In this document: positions 48,201 through 64,000 of the stretch, piece after piece
Layout of the letters: each line of letters starts with the position of its first letter
How positions within the stretch are numbered: the first letter of the stretch is position 1
Assembly: GCF_901709675.1 (NCBI RefSeq)
Contig: NC_051087.1
Coordinates: forward strand, 4,270,001-4,334,000
DNA: 64,000 nucleotides
Direction: 5' to 3'
Origin: Syngnathus acus
Taxonomy: Eukaryota > Chordata > Actinopteri > Syngnathiformes > Syngnathidae
Program-made: the position numbers and the translations under genes
Notes under the pieces: model-generated
Databases searched by the model: none
The model's input: the letters and a program-made list of their open reading frames with translations, nothing else
What the model was told of the DNA's origin: nothing

Positions 48201-51032
48201 TTGTGATCTGCTGAATCCTGACCTATAGATTAAATTTATAAAGTATCGTTACATTTCGGCATTATCGCTGATGTATATTGAGAAATTATAAGTGAAACTT
48301 AGATTGGGGAAAAAAAATAGTTATCTATTTTTATATGATCCATTTATGCTTTTACTCGCGTTTCTGCCAATTCTAAAATGCCATCTTCATGTCTGAGTTT
48401 TGCGGTTGTCCGGTCAGGATCGCTTTATAGCTGTAATAGCAATTTTCTTTGGTAGCGATGGCCTCTTCCATGCCCAAGAAGCAGTGGGTGTTCATATCCT
48501 GGAGCCTGTTGAGGGGAAAACCGCTTAGTGAGGGGAGGGAAAAGGGGTTAGTAAAAGTGCATCTCCAATTTGGCCGGCTCCAATTTTGCTGGCGTAGACT
48601 AGACAGACACACAGAGCCAGAAGAGAGAAGATGCAAACCAAGACACAAGGTTGCAGGTGCCGCCCCCTGCAGGTGAGGAGGAACATGGGGCCATAGTGCA
48701 GCTGGAAGTTAGAGGACTTTCAGTTCCAGGCAAACAAACACGAGAGAGGAAGACGAGTGTTCACCGCACTCCAGGGATGCGGAATTAGACAGTGTCAAAA
48801 CACAAACACTACCCCCCCCCCAAAGAAAAACCACAACAAAATGCGCCGTGCAGAAAAGCTGCATGCACTGTGCGATCCTCCGCCTCCAGCAAAATTTGAG
48901 GTTAATTGTCGGACAGCCGCATATCTCTCTCTCACGCACACACGCGCCAACGCTGTCCTGCCACTTACTGACGCACAGACAAGAGGAGATGGGAAGGAAA
49001 GATAGAAAGAGGGTGTGATTTGAGGGGGAGGTGTCAATGGGCTGAAGGGGAATAGCAGAGATGATTCATGAGTCATAGAATAAAAATATCTAGGAAATGA
49101 GTTGCCAAACCTAATAATCATTTATTGTGTCTGTCTAAAATTCAAAAACGGTACATTGGAATCTCTGAAATAATTCTAATTCCGGGCCCACATGCGGTTG
49201 AATAAATATCAACAAATGTTAACTTTGTGTAACAAGAATTTGAAAAATCTCGATAAATATATGACACGATTGAAGACGATTCAACACGTATCTGAATACA
49301 TGAACTACGATTTCGATTTCGAAATGGAACGTCTCCATTTAGATTGATTCAGCGCAATTCATATGGTACGGCGCAGTTTGAGAGGGTATGATGCAATGAG
49401 ACTTCTTAGTTTACATATTTATGAATGAACTTTTCATTACTGTGAATAAGGCATTTCCTTCAACGATATATGCCTCAAACAAAAGACAGATCAATTCAAT
49501 TACATCCCCTATAAGGATTTTTTTTTCCAAATCAGACAGAAAAAACCCCACACAAGTCGAAGGACCGCTGTAAAGCCTTTTCAGTAAACTGGCACCATGT
49601 AGTACCAATAAGTCGAAAGAGAGGAAGCGAGACTCAGATGAGGTGATGAGGCAATGTGAAGAAAGAATGGAAGGGAAACCGGGGTGGTCAGAAATGGCAT
49701 GGCGTACAAGACGGGTGGGGTGGCAGGTTGTTGTGCGGTGGCAGAGAGAGCGATGGATTGAATGATACCTGCACGTTGGGAAGGAGCTGGAGCGGGACTG
49801 AGCTGGATCACGATGACTAGACGGAGGAAAGAAAATACAACACACACACGCAGATTACTACTCTGCAACTACTCTCACACACATTCCCTCATCCTGCACA
49901 TTTATTCTCACATAAGACAAATGCAGCAAATAAAGAACAGTAGAACACAGCTTGTAAAAATAAACAGAGTTCTACATCTTTGACTCTTTGGAAAGGAGGT
50001 AAATTCCAAATACTTCAGAAAAGATACATGTAAGGCACAGAACGTTTTGAATCCCATGTTCTGAAAAAATCGGAACATTGTTTTCTTTAGATATGCAATC
50101 CCTTCAGAAACAGAGATACAATTGCAGACCATATGGAAGAAGAAGAAATTCACAAATACACTGTAAGAGGAGGAAGGAAAATTGAGAAAACAGTTTTGTA
50201 GATGAAAAAGAAGACTGGAATATTGTGCATTTATGACTATAAATAAAATCACTTGTGTATTCACCAACAATTTTAAGTCTGACTTACACAACAGACAAAA
50301 CTGAATGAAACATATGTTAAAAGTAAATGATCTTTTATGGGATTACATTTATTTGGTGAGTTTAAAATCTGTTAGCCACTGTCTCGTCAAGGATGGAAAA
50401 TGGCAATAAAATTGCATTTTGCAGCAGGTTTAATCACCACGAAACACCATTATTGTGGGAAAAACACACCTTAGACACGCGTAACTCCACGAAATAACAC
50501 AAAAATACAACATTTGATGGTTTATGTCGGGCCTGCCGCTGACTATCGCTCAGTCTGCTAGCTCGTTAGCTTAGCATGTTTGACAGCACAGTAGCTCAAC
50601 ACATTCTCGAGGTGACTATCGGCTAAGTACTTCATGACAGCGACTCGGACTTTCAAATATCAATTTACACACCCACCGGGACTCGTTTCCAACGCGAAAC
50701 AAGTGCAAAAGAGTGAAACAACATCGCGTAGTACGTGCGTCGGTGTTTGTTTATGTAGCTAGCAGGTTAGCACGCAGTGGCTAACGGGGAACATAACAGC
50801 GCCCCTCTCCTTCACTTCCACCCTCCGCCTCTTTCGAGCTTTTTCCTCCTCAACATAGTTATTCTGGCCCTTTTATGGACAGCCCGGGCATCCCCTGTGG
50901 ACACTCACTTGGTCTTGCGTGGGATCTATGCGGACTCATGTCAATCTTGAGGTCCATACTCCGCCGAGCCTCTTCGTTTTCCTGCTTTAGTTTCTCCTCG
51001 ATCCGCGAAAGCCTCTGTTCCAACGACGACAT
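45274..51032 (-). CDS. map2k7: MAP kinase kinase 7 (MKK7), JNK activator
   Basis: Dual-specificity kinase that phosphorylates JNK in stress and cytokine signalling. Coding exons in transcript order: 50909-51032, cassette 49769-49816, 47691-47832, 47296-47362, 47113-47226, 46807-46926, 46557-46664, 46184-46363, 46009-46089, 45624-45766, 45499-45544, 45274-45420. They total 1320 nt (439 aa) with the cassette and 423 aa without it; human isoforms are of similar size. The start [16 protein letters not shown] matches the MKK7 coiled N-terminus. JNK docking motifs are [11 protein letters not shown] and PRHMLTLP. Kinase landmarks in the 439-aa form: GSGTCGQV (about 142-150), catalytic Lys of VIAVK (165), HRDVKPSN (257-264), DFG (277-279), the activation sites S287 and T291 in SKAKT, and YMAPE. 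The C-terminus ([12 protein letters not shown]) matches the MEKK-docking DVD region. The protein ends SLFSR before TAG. Confidence 0.96.
49769..49816 (-). other. map2k7: map2k7 48-nt cassette exon inside JNK docking site
   Basis: In-frame 16-codon exon with phase-1 boundaries, acceptor TAG and donor GTATCA. Spliced in, it reads [16 protein letters not shown], very close to the optional exon-2 segment of human MAP2K7. It separates the basic RP of the first docking motif from LQLPL, so inclusion and skipping give different docking sites. The exon is seen in the sequence; regulated skipping is known in mammals and inferred here. Confidence 0.88.
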
Positions 51033-51860
51033 CTTGAAAAATTGAGCTTCCCACGAAGCAGAGCTCGATACTGCCCTCTTTGGCAGAATGGAACAAGACT
51101 GCAGACATGCACCTGTTAGTAAAATTTGAGAAAGTTTTTGCCCCTGTTAAATACACAATGTGTCATTTGTACATCAAGGCACCACTGTACATTTTTTAAT
51201 GACAACCACAGAAATGCTACACTGATATTTGTGGCATGTGCGAACTGCACTTGCTGTTTTATTGCAATTAACATACCCCGAACGGATCCGAATCGAAAAA
51301 CGTATGTGCAGGGTATTCGCAATATTGCAGTTGTCCAGAGTCCATTTGCACCAAACACAGCTGTAGAGTGGTCACGTGAAAAATCCGTACAGCATAAATA
51401 AGAAAACGTCGGCGGCGTTGACGTGAAGACAGTGGTCCGTTTACCCTGTTTTCAACTTCCCATCACATCTGAATGCGTCAATTCGTCGTCAGTGGATTCA
51501 CACTTTTAACAGGTCATGTTTTCTTGAGTCTTAAAAAAAACTAAACAAAACAGTGAAAAGTATGCACGGAGCTCATTGCGTCACTCTTCCTGGTGCTCTA
51601 TACAAAGCCTTGACAACATAAAAACTGGTCCGCGTGTCTGATAAGAGTACAAATGTAAGGCATCGGTAACAAGAGGCAGCTGGGCGACTCCTACGGATTT
51701 CGTCCCGCCAATAATTTACCCAATTTCTTTCAGCCTGAGCCTATAAAAGCCCACAGATGTGGAAAACCTAACTTCAGTGTTACCCACATTCATTCACAGT
51801 GTTTTAACGAAACAATCATACAGGAGGCCGAGGGGGCCGCAGAACGATATCCCCGCTCCA
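51033..51860 (-). other. map2k7 promoter region and pkn1 3' UTR
   Basis: Only 828 bp separate the pkn1 stop from the map2k7 start, both genes running leftward. A minus-strand AATAAA at 51257-51262 could end the pkn1 transcript about 600 bp after its stop, leaving roughly 220 bp for the map2k7 promoter and leader. No further element is recognised. Confidence 0.4.
51257..51262 (-). terminator. pkn1: Candidate poly(A) signal of pkn1
   Basis: AATAAA on the minus strand between the pkn1 stop codon and the map2k7 start codon. Confidence 0.4.
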
Positions 51861-58557
<6,697 letters not shown>

Positions 58558-59222
58558 CTGGAGGGAAGAAAAGCGGAGATGTCATTGAGGAAGCGATCGT
58601 AAAATATAACAACACATCGGGGGCTCCCAGTTTGGAAAGGTGTTGATGGCGAGTATGCCGGAAGAGGAAAAAAAAAAACTGGGGCAGGACTGAGCGATGT
58701 CTAATGGGAGGAAGAAGATAGGAAGGGACAGATGGGGGATTTTTGAGTAAGAATGCAGATAACAACTTAATCTGTGTTTTAAAATCATAACAAAGATTAA
58801 ATGTTACTCCTGGACTCACCTAAAAGTGTATTTGAACTGTTGTGGTAAGATTTTTTCCCCCCCCTGATAAGGACCGAGTAACATGATAAATATTTTTGCT
58901 GACCAGTTAGCCAACGATAGCAACGCTAGCTCCGACCGTACCAACAGGTACGTGGAGTTGTGTCGATAACCATAATCGGAGGAAACATGACACGGTAAAA
59001 ACTAACATCATGTAGATTAAAAAAAAAAAAAAAAATGTCTGCTGAGTTTGTTCAAGTACGATCACAATGGTCTTGTGAAAAATATCACAAAGCAGTGAGG
59101 ACGTTCTAACTGAACCCAAACACTCCATCAGGAACACCCCGAGCGTTAATCACAGCCGGTCCTAGCGCCACTTGCCTTTACAGGAACACACAAAGCAAAC
59201 AAACAAGCCGACAAAACGTCAC

Positions 59223-59264
59223 CTCCGAGCTGTCCTCATCCTCCTCGTCGCCATGCCAACACAT
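59223..59264 (-). CDS. pkn1: Putative first coding exon of pkn1
   Basis: ATG followed by 14 codons (MCWHGDEEDEDSSE) that end at a phase-0 donor GAG/GTGACG, in frame with the pkn1 exon starting [14 protein letters not shown]. Length and acidic character fit the short variable N-terminus of PKN1, which is known to have alternative first exons. There is no recalled homology for these residues and the donor is mediocre, so this is a candidate only. Confidence 0.35.
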
Positions 59265-62200
59265 AGTTTGCTCAGGTTTGATGAGCCGAAAACCAAGAGG
59301 AACACGACACCTTCCTTCGATGCCCTCCTGAGCCCAAATGTGGACAATATGCGGCTGCTTTGGAGGTGGGGAAACCCGATAAAAAGAGATAAAGAGAGGG
59401 AGAGTTAAGTGAGAGGGGAGGGGTCACGGCTCCTGAAGAGGATATCCGTCCCGAGTTCCAACACCAAGCGACTCAGGCCTTTCCTGTTTCCTCTGCAAAC
59501 TTCACCGCCGTTGTCAGCAGAGAAAGAGAGAGAGAGAGAGAAAAGGGCGACAGACGCTCCATACATCAACATTTCCGTCCTGTTCAAGGTTTCATAAATC
59601 ATTGTGGGGAATCCATCGCGCTCAGGTCGTGTAAAGTCAACGCTTGAGGGTGGAAAGGAGGGAAGGATGTGTTTCGAAGTATTGGATGAAAGCCAGAGCG
59701 TAAAGTTGGGAGGAGGGAACGGTAGAAAACAATATTCAAAGAGAAAGTTCACTCCATAGTTTTGACAAAAATTGTTAATCGTTCAAAAAAAAAAAAGATG
59801 AAAGGGAAAGCAGCTTCCAGAAATGGAATGAGGGATTATTTGACCAAAAATATAAACAACCAGGTCCAATTTTTAACTCACACAGCAAATGGAAGAAAAG
59901 ATGTCAACTTCACCCTCAGGTTGGCGACCCGGCGTTACCTCACCAAAACGGCGACATCTCGCGGCACAGATGACTCAGCCTGAGCTCATTTAATTCGACA
60001 GCGCTAGCAGCACAAAGTTGGACCGAAAAGTGAAGTTAGATATGTGTGAAATGGTATGTCACGATGAGGCCTGTTCCTTAGGAGTGACGAAAAACATTCA
60101 CTCAAGATTAAAAGATGCTTCAGTTTTTTGGGGTTTTTCTATTTTAGTGCCACGTAAGACATTTTGAAGCAATCTGTGGGGGATAAACAAACCTGCAAAG
60201 AATGTCAAGCTGAATGACTGCAAGGCATAGATGCATCGAGAGATTGAGTCCACCCAAAATAGATAAAACGAGGAGGACATGGGAATGGATGATCATTTGA
60301 CTACATTTCCCGAAAAAAAAAAAAACCCCACACACAAATAGTCGGTTGGGTGTCGGAAGGAGAATTTTTGCGGCCACCGGGAAGCTGCAGTTCGTCCAGC
60401 TAGACGAGTACAACTAGTGAGAGAGGCAGCGTGTGTCAAACAAAGGGAGAGCATGACGGGGACAGGAAGAGAGGGAGGAGAGATGGATGAGGCCCTGCCG
60501 AGAGGGTCACGGGGTAGAAGCATACACCAGACAAATAAGCACCAGGGGAGGAAGAGATAGAAACGGGTGTCTAGAACTGAAATCAATCACTGGCCCGGTC
60601 TTGTCGATGCTAACGTAATAGCATGTTGTTTTTTTTGCTTCCCTTGTAATTTTAAGCTAGACAACTTGGCTACAAAATGGTAAACTTGTTGTCTTTGTGG
60701 ACAGAGTGTCACGGGGTGTGGCTCGTGACAGGATTATTCTTACAAAACATTGGTTTTGACTGTGCTGTAGATAGAAAACAGGTTGTTGCTTTTTGTCTCG
60801 GTAGTCTTGTGACATTTGGCGTAGCGTGTCGTGAATCCGTGCAGGGTACAATGAAAACTCAAGTCAGTCGTGCATAGCTGAAGACTGCCCAGACTGTCAG
60901 AAAAATTGGAACAGCCTATCATTGATAATAGTTGACAGAAATGCTTTGTGAGGTGAGCAGACATCTTGTAGCTCTGAGGACTGATTGACAGCTGTCAATC
61001 ATACGCCGGCGAGTGCATTGAGCTACTTTGTCGATAAGGATGACAAAAGTCCTGAAATTCTGTTTTCAGCGAGTCCAGATTGGAATGTAAACACACATCG
61101 GCCTCGGTGTGGAATGTTTTGCGCAACCAAGGTTCTATTTTCGTGAGGGCTTTGACAAATTCTTACCTTGGATTTATGCGAAGGACACTGTGTGATTGCG
61201 GATTTCTGCTACTGGCGTATCAGGGAGAATTAAACTGCCTGATAGGACGCTAAACCCTTCAAGATAAGGAGCGAGATAGCGCTAGCTACAATTAGCGGAC
61301 TAATGAGAAATAGACGAGAGAAAAAAATTCTTTTTTTTCTGGTAATGTTACAAGAGGACATCAGTGAGAGCGGCTTGACTGGTGATTGTTACGACAGGTC
61401 TCGATGATTTGCCCGGGGACGAGCTGCACGGTGAGAGGCGGCATTATTAACTTAAAGAGCTGGAAACGGGTCAGCACAACTGATTAGCCTGTAGTAGCAC
61501 TGATATGATGTCAGCTCAGCTTTGCGTCACTCCCCTCTGTGGAAAGAAGACTGGAGTCGCCGCGAGAGACGTCTACCTTGAGCCCAAACGATTGCCGTGG
61601 TGTGCAAACGGTGACTGATCGCTTTTGCATGTTGGTGCAGCGTCACACCGAGGAAACATCTGCGAGCATTCCTAAGACTTCTAACTAGTGATGCTAGGTG
61701 AACGGTGTTTTCTTTCAAGCAAACAGTTGCCTAGCTCCGGCAGAACAGAAACGGCGAGGAGCACAGGGGGCGAAGAAGACCCCGTGAAAGGACAAAAGAG
61801 CAGCCTGCAAACTGAACAACGTGGACAGCCTGGGAGAAAAGACAGGTGGTGGTAGAAAAGATAGAGGGGGAAGGAGAGAAGCAGGAAAGGGGGGTGTCAG
61901 CGCCAGAGGCCGCTGACTGATAAAAGGCCCCCGTGAGAGGCCGCTGGCAGTAGCGACAAACATCAGACAGGCGGGATGAGGACCAAACAGACCTCAGGAA
62001 AAGATGATTCAAGGCTATACATGACAGCAATGTCAGGTTTCCCATCAGGCTGCCATTACGCCGCCGAGCGACGTTTCACGGCTAGCTTCCTTTCCATACG
62101 ACTCGCCATCGTACATCACAATCGTAGCATTGTTCTATAATGGGGAAAAAAATGAACTTGTGGCCTCGGCCTGCAGATATGTCGCGCCCCGACAAGGAGT

Positions 62201-64000
62201 CACGCTCGACTTGTTGGGGTCCGCGTGACGGCTGAGAGTGGCAAGGATGAGACCTGAGGAGCCACTCAAGCACGGAAGATGAGATATTGGAAATGAAACA
62301 TAATCCCCATCTCAACACATGGCATAAAACAAACAAAGTGTAGAGGGGGCCATTTTGCCACTTGTTTTCAACTGAAAATGACATCACAGTTGCCATCTCC
62401 AATTACAACCAATCACTACTCGGCTTTGGATATCTGGTGAGCCGTCCATACTCGATTTGTTATCGTCATTGAAGTCAACACTGAATCGAAATGATCTGGG
62501 ACCTTCTGGAATCAGTGAATAATTTGACACATCCTTCTTTCCAGTTTTTATGTGTAATGTTTTTTATTCTTGATTTCAATCTTAAAATATCCAAGTCGTA
62601 CTAAATAGTCTGTGACAGTCCACCGATAAAGACATTGCTCACATTGAGTGTAGCCCGAGTTATGTAACGATTTAACAAAACCTCCTTGGCAAGCGTTTTC
62701 ACTCGTGCTCGTTTCTCTTGCTAAACCGGTCATGCATGTGTGTCATAGTTAATAAAACTGTGTGACTCTTCTTCTTTTTGCCAAATACAATTCATCACTC
62801 GCACATAATCGGAACCTGCTCATGTTTCTAAATTCTGTAACTCTAACAGAGCAGATCAAAACTGAACCCGAGGTGGGTAAGAAGATCCTCGAGGGATTCA
62901 AAACACGCACGTGTTTTTCTATGTGGTTTTGTTTTAGGTGTGTCAACAGCTGTAAAGACCAGTGGAGCAGGGCTGTGTAGCGCATGTGTGTGCTTTACAA
63001 CACAATGCCACGTTGAGGGCACCAAACAACGCCATGTCACTAACTGGTGTTAAAAAACGACAGCAAAAATACCACGAGTCAAGGTTTATAATTTGATGGG
63101 ATGTCAAGGTTGTGTAAATCATTTAGGGTTGATTGAGTACCGGCCGCTTAGCGGAAGCGACGATTTAATTTGATAAAAAGGGAGGGGGGGGAAGCGTTTT
63201 TAGTCTATTACCTAAAAGCCAGATATTGCTCGACAGCAAACGCTCTGTTAATTGTCCCATGAGAGTGAATACAATAGGATGGGGAATAAACTGCCAAAAA
63301 TGAAACCAAAGAACATTTTCATGAAATCATGCGCATATTTCTTTTTTTGGGGGGGTATGTCATTCTGCAGTACATGTGGGAAAAATAATGTTTTGTGCTC
63401 TAGCAAATTTTAGCACATTTTGTAGCATATTTGCTACGACTGTGCTAGACTAGACTTCTTAAAAACAGTGCGTAGGAATAAATTATTTCTTTTTAGCAAA
63501 ACACTACATCCTTTTTCTTTTGTGTCTTCTGTTATGGCTCAAGTGACTATTTTTGTGTAACAGAGGCTGTCATTTCTTACTTGGAATCAGAAACAATGCA
63601 ATTACTTCAATCTGTCATTCCAAAGTCTTTACTCGTGTGTCCTCAACGGAACTTGATCCGCTCACACACTGTTGAGACGAGGGAATGTTTGTGGGGATTT
63701 CTCCTTCGCCCAATTATATAAGTCACACGCAAACATTCACAACTCATTTAAATCTATATTTAGAGAGATTGTAAGACAGAGAGATATTTTTTTTACTGTA
63801 TGTCAAAGGTTACTTAAGCAATACTAATGATGAATTTTCAGCTATTTGAGTTGGATACTACCAACAAGCATTTTCCTTCTAATTATCCCCCAGCAGACGA
63901 TAGCTCTTGAGGTTCAACTCAAATGGGAAAACAAAGCGTTGGCTTTGGCGGGAGGTAAGGCAACAGCTGTACTTTGGAGAGAAGGGAGGAGAATGAGTCA
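59265..64000. other. No recognised gene; upstream of or first intron of pkn1
   Basis: Short frames on both strands show no homology I recognise and no chain of spliceable exons. Low-complexity GA and A runs occur (for example near 59519-59545 and 60312-60324). The segment may contain an alternative pkn1 promoter or distal first exon, but nothing in the sequence decides this. Confidence 0.4.

Noticed and set aside
48373-48530. Possible extra exon in the map2k7 intron, after a CAACAG acceptor-like site
   Set aside because: In the phase required by either neighbouring exon it meets a stop within four codons, and it matches no MKK7 isoform I know.
49411-49845. Frame of 144 codons in the map2k7 intron
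   Set aside because: It overlaps the real 48-nt cassette exon but mostly in another frame and through intron sequence. Only 49769-49816 is supported.

Overview
This is vertebrate nuclear DNA, almost certainly from a teleost fish with compact introns (often 80-200 bp). Exons are bounded by GT-AG introns, and the spliced products match vertebrate proteins along their whole length. There are no bacterial features. The exact species cannot be read from the sequence.

Six protein-coding genes all lie on the minus strand, and one tRNA gene lies on the plus strand. From left to right: (1) 1-1368, nothing recognised; (2) 1376-3538, an array of about eight 235-bp foldback repeat units with an orientation switch in the middle; (3) 5028-13025, ubn2, a subunit of the HIRA H3.3 histone chaperone (17 coding exons, 1191 aa); (4) 14619-18510, ift56/ttc26, an intraflagellar transport subunit (18 coding exons, 555 aa); (5) 19396-19468, tRNA-Arg(CCU); (6) 20887-23918, slc25a38, the mitochondrial glycine carrier (7 coding exons, 286 aa); (7) 25201-35155, a class II non-muscle myosin heavy chain closest to MYH9 (42 coding exons, 1961 aa); (8) about 37.3-45.3 kb, AT-rich non-coding DNA that may partly be a long map2k7 3' UTR; (9) 45274-51032, map2k7, the JNK kinase (12 coding exons including a cassette exon, 439 or 423 aa); (10) 51861-58557, pkn1, a Rho-effector kinase (22 coding exons, 925 aa, plus a possible first exon at 59223-59264); (11) 59265-64000, no recognised gene.

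I derived the exon boundaries by hand from splice signals, reading frame and recalled family homology. In every gene the exon phases are compatible and the summed coding length is a multiple of three. The genes do not form a single pathway. ubn2 acts in chromatin and ift56 in cilia, slc25a38 serves haem synthesis, and the myosin, map2k7 and pkn1 act in actomyosin and Rho/JNK signalling. ubn2 next to ift56 matches the human 7q34 order, and map2k7 and pkn1 both recall human 19p13.

The points most worth checking are the foldback array, a 21-nt loop-1 microexon in the myosin, a myosin exon without a GT donor at the conserved site, a GC-AG intron in the same gene, and a conserved map2k7 cassette exon that interrupts the JNK docking site.
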